Assembly: GCA_017881025.1 (NCBI GenBank)
Contig: JADGRJ010000010.1
Location: forward strand, 1 to 35,881
DNA length: 35,881 bases
DNA from: Rhizobacter sp.
GTDB lineage: Bacteria > Pseudomonadota > Gammaproteobacteria > Burkholderiales > Burkholderiaceae_C
Reading direction: 5' to 3'
The position numbers and the translations under genes are program-made. The notes under the pieces were generated by a model. The model saw nothing but the letters and a program-made list of their open reading frames with translations, had not been told where the DNA came from and ran no database searches. Numbering within the stretch: position 1 is the first letter of the stretch; every line of letters begins with the position of its first letter. Shown piece by piece: positions 17,156 through 24,015 of the stretch.

Positions 17156-18103
17156 TCAGCGTCGCCTTGCGGCCTTCTTCGCCGTGTTCGCGGCGCTCAC
17201 AGACTTCGTCACCTTCGTCGCTTTCGCTGGCTTCGGGGCCTTCGATGCTTTTGCCGCCTTCGGTGCTTTCGCGGCCTTCGATGGCTTCGCTTTCGCGGCC
17301 ACGGTGGGCTTCGCGGCGCCGCCGGCCTTGGCCTTCTTCAGCTGCGCGAGCCTGACCGGCTTGGCCTTCCCCTTCGCCGGCAGGGCTCGCGCGCCGCGTG
17401 ACGGGACGGCCTCGGCCGCAGGAAAGCGGACGCCCTTGGCGAGCTGCAGGTAGGCGAAGTAGTTCTCACCGTAGTACTTCGCGCCGTCGAAGTAGCCCTG
17501 CTTCAGGCCCTTGGCCGGGTCGTAGCGGCCGGTGTTGTAGGCGATCGCGACGCCGGCCATCTCGGCATCGCTGAGGGAGGTCTTCGCCTGCCAGCCGACC
17601 CGCTTCAGCGCTGCCTTCAGCTCGCCGATGCACTTGGCGAGCGCGGCATCGAAGTCGGCGTAGCGACGCGAGAGGAAGTAGTCGGGCTCGGTCTTGAAGA
17701 ACTGCAGGTCGAGCTGGAAGATCCCGAAGCCATGACAGAACTTGTCGGGCCGAGCCGCCGCGCCGCGGTAGGCCGGGATGTAGCTCGCCATGTCGACCAG
17801 GCCCTGGCGCGCGATGTCGAACATGCGATCGCCCTGCGGCGCCTGAAGCAGCTCGGCCTTGTTCTTCGGGAAGGCGCGCCGCCCGCCGCCCGTAGGCGAG
17901 GCGTCGATCGTGTCGCCGACGCAGAGCTCGAGAATGCGCGAGGTCGGCAGCCCCTGGCGGCGCAGCGCCGGCCAGATCTCGCCGGTTTCCTGACAAGCGA
18001 ACGCGGTGATCATGTCGACGCTGAACGGCGTTCCGGCGATGGCTCTTTCGATCGCGGGCTGGAACTGGCTCTTGAACCAGAACGCATCCTGGGCGTTGGG
18101 CAT
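17156..18103 (-). CDS. Lysozyme-like protein with histone-H1-like C-terminal tail
   Basis: A 315-residue protein whose family I do not recognise with certainty. Residues 1-215 look like a compact helical domain: FACQETGEIW has a Glu-Thr-Gly (Glu39) like a transglycosylase catalytic motif, and KFCHGFGIFQLDLQFF resembles the GxxQ strand of goose-type lysozymes. Residues 216-315 are low-complexity, built from Lys-Ala-Pro repeats (KAAKAPK style) like bacterial histone-H1-like proteins. There is no signal peptide, so an exported murein role is uncertain. The tail could bind DNA, RNA or polyanionic cell wall. A GAGGAA ribosome site precedes the ATG. The gene is flanked by unrelated genes. Confidence 0.7.
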   Translation of the reverse strand: MPNAQDAFWFKSQFQPAIERAIAGTPFSVDMITAFACQETGEIWPALRRQGLPTSRILELCVGDTIDASPTGGGRRAFPKNKAELLQAPQGDRMFDIARQGLVDMASYIPAYRGAAARPDKFCHGFGIFQLDLQFFKTEPDYFLSRRYADFDAALAKCIGELKAALKRVGWQAKTSLSDAEMAGVAIAYNTGRYDPAKGLKQGYFDGAKYYGENYFAYLQLAKGVRFPAAEAVPSRGARALPAKGKAKPVRLAQLKKAKAGGAAKPTVAAKAKPSKAAKAPKAAKASKAPKPAKATKVTKSVSAANTAKKAARRR

Positions 18104-18215
18104 GTCGCATTTCCTCTGCTGGGTGAAACGGTGCAGCCTAGCCGCACGAACCGAAAAATGTTAAGCGTCGCGGTGCCCCTTGTCACGTAAGCTCTGCACC
18201 CATGAGGCCCACGCG

Positions 18216-19187
18216 ATGCTGAAGCGACGGCAGTTCGTCGAAGCCGTCTCAGGGTCCGTGCTGGCCGTAACGTGCGGCGGCGCGATCGCGCAGTCGCGCA
18301 AGATGCCGCGCGTCGGCATCCTGCTCTTCAACTCCCCGTCCTCGGAGCCCCTCGGCCCGCTGCTCGACGGTCTCAAAGAGGCCGGATACGTCGTCGACAG
18401 GACGCTGGCGGTCGACTACCGCTATGCCGAAGGCCGGCAGGAGCGCCTCCCCGCGCTCGCCGTCGAGCTGGTGCAGCTCAACCCCGATGTGATCTTCTTG
18501 GTGGGCGGCGACGTCGCGCCCTACGCCAAGGCCGCGACGACGACGATCCCGATCGTCGTCGTGGTCAGCAACGATCCCGTCAAGGCCGGGCTGGTGGCGA
18601 ACATCGGCAGGCCGGGCGGCAATGTCACCGGGATCACGCTGATCTACGACGAGCTCGCCGGCAAGACGCTCGGCTTCCTGAAGGAAGCGGCGCCTTCGAT
18701 GACGCGCGTCGCCGTCCTGTGGAATCCCGAGCATGCCGACCCGGAGTTCCAGGAGACCAAGCGCGCCGCCGACCTCCTGAAGGTCAGGCTCCAGTCGCTC
18801 GAGGTCCGTCGGCCGGAGGACTTCGTCGCGGCCTTCAAGGCCGCCCTCGCCGAGCGGGCCGAAGGGTTGGTGATCGTGTCGTCGAGGCTGATGTCGCGCG
18901 AGCGCCCACGCATCATCGAATTCGCGGCCAAGAACCAGATTCTGATCGCCGGCGGCTGGGGCGAGTGGACCCGGGACGGCGCCCTCTTGACCTATGGTCC
19001 GAACACCGTCGAGCTCATGCAGCGCGCGGCCGTCTTCATCACCAAGATCATCAAAGGGGCCCGACCCGCCGATCTGCCGATGGAGCGCCCGACGCGGTTC
19101 GAGCTGGTGATCAACCTCAACACCGCACGCACGTTCGGCCTGACGTTGCCGCCGAACCTCCTTGCGCGTGCCGACCGGGTCGTCTGA
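18216..19187 (+). CDS. ABC transporter substrate-binding protein (DUF534/TrpX-like)
   Basis: A 323-residue periplasmic binding protein of the PF04392 type. The signal region contains a twin-arginine-like LKRRQFVEAV with a likely cleavage after GGAIA near residue 26. The mature part shows RVGILLFNS, GRPGGNVTGIT and a C-terminal FELVINLNTARTFGLTLPP, the usual ending of this family. No permease or ATPase gene adjoins it, so it is an orphan, common in Burkholderiales and Bradyrhizobium. The ligand is unknown. I chose the ATG at 18216 since it puts the twin Arg at residues 4-5. It is the last gene before the tRNA-Arg fragment. Confidence 0.86.
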   Translation: MLKRRQFVEAVSGSVLAVTCGGAIAQSRKMPRVGILLFNSPSSEPLGPLLDGLKEAGYVVDRTLAVDYRYAEGRQERLPALAVELVQLNPDVIFLVGGDVAPYAKAATTTIPIVVVVSNDPVKAGLVANIGRPGGNVTGITLIYDELAGKTLGFLKEAAPSMTRVAVLWNPEHADPEFQETKRAADLLKVRLQSLEVRRPEDFVAAFKAALAERAEGLVIVSSRLMSRERPRIIEFAAKNQILIAGGWGEWTRDGALLTYGPNTVELMQRAAVFITKIIKGARPADLPMERPTRFELVINLNTARTFGLTLPPNLLARADRVV

Positions 19188-19217
19188 AAGATCAGGCGAT
19201 CACGCCGTCAAAGAAAG

Positions 19218-19313
19218 ACGGCCTCGACGCAGTGTCGTCCAGGCCGTCGATCCGAAGCTGAAAAGAGGTGGTGCGGCTGGCAGGATTCGAACCCACGACC
19301 CGTTGGTCGTAGC
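19218..19313 (-). repeat. Direct repeat copy A (tRNA-Arg 3' end plus flank), att-like
   Basis: This 96-bp stretch matches 33204-33300 with roughly 90% identity and the same orientation. It covers the last 45 or so bases of a tRNA-Arg and about 50 bases beyond its CCA end. Homology stops abruptly at 19313, inside what would be the anticodon loop and 5' stem. This is the layout of the distal attachment site left by integration at a tRNA 3' end. Confidence 0.75.
19269..19313 (-). pseudogene. Truncated tRNA-Arg (3' fragment)
   Basis: On the minus strand the CCA tail, acceptor 3' strand, T arm and variable loop are identical to tRNA-Arg(ACG) at 33255-33331. The anticodon stem carries one substitution and the loop has lost one base. 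The D arm and acceptor 5' strand are absent; the sequence that should hold them (19314-19360) is unrelated. It cannot fold as a tRNA. Confidence 0.85.
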
Positions 19314-19422
19314 TCGTTGCCTGATAGCAAGTTGTTGATCCCATTCTTGGCATTTGCTGGGAACGGCGCTTGCTGCACTTCTGCTAGAGCCGCGCCGTTG
19401 CCATGCTCCAAGTCAATTCTGC
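19314..19422. other. Non-coding island edge with an 8-bp inverted repeat
   Basis: The 109 bp between the tRNA fragment and the CoA-transferase stop hold no gene. An inverted repeat AACGGCGC/GCGCCGTT (19362-19369 and 19392-19399, 22-bp loop) lies downstream of the operon end. It is not followed by a T run, so it is a poor terminator; it might instead be an arm of the former attachment site. Confidence 0.35.
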
Positions 19423-20697
19423 TCAGATGACCCCGTCTGCGTGCAACTGCGCGAAGCGGGTAGGCGCCATGCCGAGCCAGTCGACATAGACCTCCCGATT
19501 GTGCTGACCTAGCAACGGTGCATCGCCGGCCACGAGCGCAGGCGTTGCCGAAAGCTTCATCGGCGAGCCGAACACCTCGACCTCGATCCCGCCGACACCG
19601 ACGGGTACGAACATCTCACGCGCCCGCAAGTGCGGATCGCCAACCACCTCGTCGATCTTCTTGATCGGTGTCAGCGCGATCCGGTTGCCCGCCATGGCCT
19701 CGAGCTCCGCCTTGGTTCGCGGCAGGAACCAGCGATCGATGATCGGCTCGATGCGGCGCTTGTACGTCGCTTCGTCGAAGCGCTTCACCATGGTGTCGAT
19801 CTCCGGATCTTCGGCGAGCTCGGGTTCGCCGAAGATCGCGCAGGTTTCGCGCCAGAGCTTGTCGCTGTAGGAACCGAAGAACACGAAGCCGTCCTTGCAT
19901 GGAAACTGGCCGTACGGCCGCGCGAACGGATGGGCGCTGCCGAGCGGCGTGGCGACCGCACCGTTGACCGTGAAGTTGACGATCGCGCTTTCGGTCAGCG
20001 TGACGACCGAGTCCTGCTGCGAGATGTCGACTCTCTGGCCGACGCCGCTGCGTTCGACCTCGCGGAGCGCCGCGAGCGTGCCGATGGTCGCGTAGAACGA
20101 CGCCGCGAGGTCGCCGATGATGCTGCCGACCCGCACCGGCGGGCGGCCCGCCTCGCCGTTCATAGACCACAGTCCGCCTGCGGCCTGCGCCGTGCTGTCG
20201 AACGACGGCCGCGGCGAGTGCGGCCCGGTTTGGCCGAAGCCGCTGATCGCGGTGTAGATCAGGCGCGGGTTCGCGACCTGCAGCGTCGGCCAGCCGAGCC
20301 CCAGCTTGTCCATGGTGCCGGGCCGGAAGTTCTCGACGAAGACGTCGGCCTTGGCGATCATCTCGAGCAGCAGCGCCTTGCCGTCGGGATGCTTCAGGTC
20401 CAGGCTCACGCCGAGCTTGTGGCGGTTGTACTGCGCGAAATACGCGCTTCCGCCGGGAGCCGCGCCCGATTCCAGCGCAGCGCCAGGGCGCGCCGCGGCG
20501 CCGACGTGCGGCGGGAAGTCGCGCACGTAGTCCGGATCGTTCGGGTGCTCGACCTTGATCACGGTGGCTCCGAGGTCGGCCAGCATCATCGTGCAGTACG
20601 GCCCGGCGACGACGCGGCTGAGGTCGATCACGGTGATGCCGGCGAGCGGCAGCACGCGCCTGCCCTGGTCTGCTTCGGCCTGCCCTTCCTGCGCCAT
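19423..20697 (-). CDS. Class III CoA-transferase (CaiB/BaiF/Frc family)
   Basis: A 424-residue family III CoA-transferase, which moves CoA between carboxylic acids. It opens with LAGITVIDLSRVVAGPYCTMMLADLGATVIK-type sequence and continues with VENFRPGTMDKLGL and ISGFGQTGP. GDLAASFYA contains the Asp equivalent to the catalytic Asp of formyl-CoA transferase. Two ATGs lie six bases apart; I chose 20697 because GAGG is about 9 bases before it, and 20703 is the alternative. It is the last gene of the island cluster, 11 bp after the isomerase-like gene. It probably activates an organic acid of the pathway using a CoA-thioester donor. Confidence 0.92.
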   Translation of the reverse strand: MAQEGQAEADQGRRVLPLAGITVIDLSRVVAGPYCTMMLADLGATVIKVEHPNDPDYVRDFPPHVGAAARPGAALESGAAPGGSAYFAQYNRHKLGVSLDLKHPDGKALLLEMIAKADVFVENFRPGTMDKLGLGWPTLQVANPRLIYTAISGFGQTGPHSPRPSFDSTAQAAGGLWSMNGEAGRPPVRVGSIIGDLAASFYATIGTLAALREVERSGVGQRVDISQQDSVVTLTESAIVNFTVNGAVATPLGSAHPFARPYGQFPCKDGFVFFGSYSDKLWRETCAIFGEPELAEDPEIDTMVKRFDEATYKRRIEPIIDRWFLPRTKAELEAMAGNRIALTPIKKIDEVVGDPHLRAREMFVPVGVGGIEVEVFGSPMKLSATPALVAGDAPLLGQHNREVYVDWLGMAPTRFAQLHADGVI

Positions 20698-20708
20698 GTG
20701 CATCGCCC

Positions 20709-21365
20709 TCACCAGCCGCCGCGCGCGAGCCAGTCCTCGACCTGCTCGAGCCGGTCGGAGCCCCAGAACGGCTCGTCGTCCACGAACACGAAGGGCGAGC
20801 CGAAGACGCCGCGCTCGAGCGATGCCGCAACGGCAGCGCGGAGATCGGTGCGCGCCTCTTCGCTGTCGATGCCCTGCCGCAGGGCCGCGCCATCGAAGCC
20901 GAGCGCTCCGGCGGTGGCAGCGAGCTCGTCCGATGACGACAGGTCGCGACCGAGCCGCCAGTAGCGGTCGAATACCTCGTGCGCGAAGGCGCCTTCGTGC
21001 CCCGGGTGATGTCGTTTGACCCAGCAGAAGGCGCGTGCCGCGGGGCGCGGGTCCATCATCGGGTCGCTGACCTCGCGCGCCAGCGCGAGGCCGTGACGGC
21101 GCGCGTAGCGAGGGAGGTCGCGCCGGACGTAATCGCCCTTCAGCGGCGTTTCGAGCAGCGGCTTCAGGCCCATCACCTTCATCACGGCGACACCGAGCAG
21201 CATGCAGTGCCAGTTGACGCTGCGGCCGTGGCGCGCGGCGATCGCCTCGATGCGCAGGCTCGCGACGTAACCGTAACTGGAGATGAAATCGAAGTAGAAG
21301 TCGATCGGTGCGGCGCCCGGTGCGCCTGGGTTCGAGACTCGCGGCGGTTGCAGTTCGGCGGCCAT
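20709..21365 (-). CDS. DsbA-like oxidoreductase/2-hydroxychromene-2-carboxylate isomerase family
   Basis: A 218-residue cytoplasmic protein of the DsbA/kappa-GST superfamily. The opening FYFDFISSYGYVASLRIE matches HCCA isomerases (FYFDFxSPYxY), where the Ser replaces the redox Cys of DsbA. The C-terminus GVFGSPFVFVDDEPFWGSDRL, here with the usual cis-Pro in GSP, is typical. HCCA isomerase acts with glutathione in naphthalene breakdown, but many family members occur in other catabolic clusters with unknown substrate. It lies 17 bp after the ABC ATPase and before the CoA-transferase. Confidence 0.86.
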   Translation of the reverse strand: MAAELQPPRVSNPGAPGAAPIDFYFDFISSYGYVASLRIEAIAARHGRSVNWHCMLLGVAVMKVMGLKPLLETPLKGDYVRRDLPRYARRHGLALAREVSDPMMDPRPAARAFCWVKRHHPGHEGAFAHEVFDRYWRLGRDLSSSDELAATAGALGFDGAALRQGIDSEEARTDLRAAVAASLERGVFGSPFVFVDDEPFWGSDRLEQVEDWLARGGW

Positions 21366-21382
21366 CGTCTTCGCCCCGCGGC

Positions 21383-22900
21383 TCAGTGGATCGCCGCGTA
21401 CATGATCTTCTCTTCGGTGGCCTCGAGCGCGGAGTACTCCTCAACCACCTTGCCCATCCGCTGGACCAGGATCCGGTCCGAGAGCGCCATGATCTCGGGC
21501 AGGTACGACGAGATCACGACCACCGCCTTGCCCTCGTCCGCCAGCCGATTGATCAGCTGATGGATCTCGGTGATCGCGCCGACGTCGACGCCGCGCGTCG
21601 GCTCGTCGAAGATGATGATCTCGGGCTCCTGAACGAGCGATTTGGCGATCACGAGCTTTTGCTGGTTGCCACCGGAAAGCTCGATCGCCTTGACCTCCTC
21701 GCCGATGGCGCGGATGTTTAGGCGCTTGATCCAGTGCGCACCGACCTCGGCAGCCTCCTTCCTGGACACCAGCTTGCGCTTGCCGCGCAGCTTGGCGAGG
21801 AGACCCAGGTAGACGTTGCCGGCGATCGACTGGGTCTCGAAGAAGCCTTCGATCTTGCGGTCCTCGGTGACGTAGACGATGCCGTCGCGCACCGCCGAAG
21901 CCGGCACGAAGTAGCGCACCGGGCGGTCGTGCAGCAGGACCTCGCCGCCGTGCATGAAGTCGCGCTTGATGACGCCGGCGACGACTTTGAAGGTCTCGGT
22001 CCGCCCCGAGCCGACCAGCCCGAACACCCCCGTGATCTGGCCCGCGAACACCGACAGCGAGTTGTTCTTCACCATCGCCGCCATGCGCAGGTTCTGCACC
22101 GAGAGGACGCGCTTGCCCTGCGGCCGCACGCTGGTCTTGCGCTGGCCGTAGAGCGTCTGCGACAGGTCGCGGCCGACCATCGCCTGGACGATCCGGGCGC
22201 GGTCGAAATTCACCTTGTCGTCGGTCACGACGTGCTTGCCGTCGCGCAGGATCGTGATCCGGTCGGAGACGAGGAGCGCCTCCTCGAGCGCGTGCGAGAT
22301 GAAGATCACCGAGACGCCGCGCGCCTTCAGGTTGTAGACCAGGTCGAAGAAGTACTTCTTCTCCTCGGGCGTCAGGCTCGCGGTCGGCTCGTCGAAGATG
22401 ATGACCTTGGCGTTGTGCAGCACGGCGCGCGCGATCTCGACCATCTGCTTCTTGGCCGCGCCGAGGAGGCTCACGACCGCCGTCGGGTCGACGTCGAACT
22501 GGAGCGACTGCAGGAACTGCTGCGCCGCGATGTAGATGCCGCGCAGGCGATTGAAGAACTTCTCCTGGCCGAGGAAGAGGTTCTGCGCGACCGTCATCGT
22601 CGGCACCAGGCTCGTCTCCTGGAACACCATCGCCACGCCCAGGTGCAAGGCCTCGTTCGGCGTGCGCGGGTTGACTTCCTTGCCGTCGACCAGCATCTGG
22701 CCCGACGTCAGGTTCACGACCCCGGCCATCACCTTCGTCAGCGTCGACTTGCCGGCGCCGTTCTCGCCGACGATGGCGTGGATCTCTCCCGTGCGCAGCG
22801 CGAAGTCCACGGAGTCGATCGCCGGCACACCGGCGTACTTCTTGGTCGCCTGGCGCAGCTCGAGGATGGTCGGCGTGACGACCTGCGGGTTCGGGCTCAC
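21383..22900 (-). CDS. Ribose-type ABC importer ATPase, double domain (RbsA/XylG-like)
   Basis: A 505-residue protein with two ABC cassettes in one chain, as in RbsA and XylG. The first has Walker A GENGAGKST and Walker B VIIFDEPTAS, but its signature reads LLGAAKKQMVEIARA instead of LSxGxQQ. The second has the family's degenerate Walker A GLVGSGRTE, signature LSGGNQQKLVIAKS and Walker B IIIFDEPTRG. So, as in related importers, ATP hydrolysis is asymmetric. It should energise the permeases at 24012-26177 and 27271-28242. The start is a GTG overlapping the propeller gene stop (GTGA). Confidence 0.93.
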   Translation of the reverse strand: MSPNPQVVTPTILELRQATKKYAGVPAIDSVDFALRTGEIHAIVGENGAGKSTLTKVMAGVVNLTSGQMLVDGKEVNPRTPNEALHLGVAMVFQETSLVPTMTVAQNLFLGQEKFFNRLRGIYIAAQQFLQSLQFDVDPTAVVSLLGAAKKQMVEIARAVLHNAKVIIFDEPTASLTPEEKKYFFDLVYNLKARGVSVIFISHALEEALLVSDRITILRDGKHVVTDDKVNFDRARIVQAMVGRDLSQTLYGQRKTSVRPQGKRVLSVQNLRMAAMVKNNSLSVFAGQITGVFGLVGSGRTETFKVVAGVIKRDFMHGGEVLLHDRPVRYFVPASAVRDGIVYVTEDRKIEGFFETQSIAGNVYLGLLAKLRGKRKLVSRKEAAEVGAHWIKRLNIRAIGEEVKAIELSGGNQQKLVIAKSLVQEPEIIIFDEPTRGVDVGAITEIHQLINRLADEGKAVVVISSYLPEIMALSDRILVQRMGKVVEEYSALEATEEKIMYAAIH

Positions 22901-24015
22901 GACCGCAGGCTCCGTTCCGCATCGGCAACCGACAGACGCAGGATCCGGCGACAACCCTTGGCGAGCACGAACAGGTCGCCCCGGCATTCGACCGCGGCGA
23001 CGACGCCGTGGTGCTTGCCGTCGAAACGGCTGTGCAGCGAATAGCGCACCAGGCCTTCATCGGTGAGGCGGATGACGAGGCCGTACGAGCGTGGCGGCGC
23101 CCACGGCTTGACGACGCCCATCATCTTGAGTTGCGCCCCCTGCATCGGCTCGAGGAAGGTGTTGCCCGAGTTCAGCGCCGGCGCGATCCAGTGCTGCGGC
23201 TCGATCTCGGCGAGCATGCGCTCGCGATAGGCGTGCTCGCGGAGCACGAACTCGACCAGCTGCGTTCGCAAGGTGAAGCAGGTGAGCCAGAAGCCGCCGC
23301 CCGCGGCAGGCGCGATGCGCGAGGGGTAGCCCGGCAGCGAGTCGGTCACCGCGCGCCCGCGCTTGCCGTCGGCGACGGCGCGCACGCGGTGCGACCAGCT
23401 CTCGCTGACCCAGACTTCCGCGCCGGCCGCGCACGCGCCGAACGCGCAGGCGAGCCCGCTCGCGAGCACGCGCGCGGAGCCGTCCGCGGCTTGCATCTCG
23501 AACACGCGGCCGCTCCGACCGAGCCCCATCAGGTCGTGGCGCCAGTGGTCCACCGGATGCTCGAGCGAGCCGTCGGTGACGAGGAGGAGGCGGCCGTCTT
23601 CGGCGACGGAGATCGCATTGACCGCATTGAGCTTCGACCCGCCGACCGCGTCCCATCTGCGGCCGTCGTGCGCGCCGCCGACGATGCGAACCTCGCGGCC
23701 GCCGAGCGCGACCGCGAGGCCCCCGCCAGGAAGGCAGGCGAGCGCAGTCACGGGCTGGTCGAAGCGCTGGACTTCGCTCGACGTCTTGCCGCTCCCCGCA
23801 GTCGACACGTCGTAGCGCAGCACCGTGACGCCGTCGGCGACATACAGCGCGTCGCCGTCCGTGGCCAGGTCTTCCGGTGCTTCCAGCGCAGCGAACGGCG
23901 GCGCTTGTTCGAGGATGTTGTTCGACTTCAGCGCGCCGTCGAACACCGGCACCGTGATCGACGCGTCGCCGCGGCCGAGGAGCCGCTCCTTCCAGTCGAG
24001 GATCGCGCCGATCAC
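22897..24015 (-). CDS. SMP-30/strictosidine-synthase-like beta-propeller protein
   Basis: A 372-residue protein with repeated propeller blades: APEDLATDGDALYVAD, LNAVNAISVAEDGRLLLVTD, GRVFEMQAADGSARVLASGL, VWVSESWSHRVRAV and LPGYPSRIAPAAGGGFWLT. These resemble the strictosidine-synthase/SMP-30 superfamily, whose members hydrolyse lactones or phosphotriesters in a six-bladed fold using a divalent metal. There is no signal peptide, so it should be cytoplasmic. It starts at a GTG overlapping the permease-propeller fusion stop (GTGA) and overlaps the ATPase start in the same way, placing it inside the transporter operon. It is a divergent paralogue of the propeller fused to the permease. Activity is inferred. 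Confidence 0.82.
   Translation of the reverse strand: MIGAILDWKERLLGRGDASITVPVFDGALKSNNILEQAPPFAALEAPEDLATDGDALYVADGVTVLRYDVSTAGSGKTSSEVQRFDQPVTALACLPGGGLAVALGGREVRIVGGAHDGRRWDAVGGSKLNAVNAISVAEDGRLLLVTDGSLEHPVDHWRHDLMGLGRSGRVFEMQAADGSARVLASGLACAFGACAAGAEVWVSESWSHRVRAVADGKRGRAVTDSLPGYPSRIAPAAGGGFWLTCFTLRTQLVEFVLREHAYRERMLAEIEPQHWIAPALNSGNTFLEPMQGAQLKMMGVVKPWAPPRSYGLVIRLTDEGLVRYSLHSRFDGKHHGVVAAVECRGDLFVLAKGCRRILRLSVADAERSLRS

Noticed and set aside
17186-17330. Apparent tandem DNA repeat
   Set aside because: The periodicity comes from Lys/Ala/Pro codons in the H1-like tail of the gene at 17156-18103, not from a separate repeat array.
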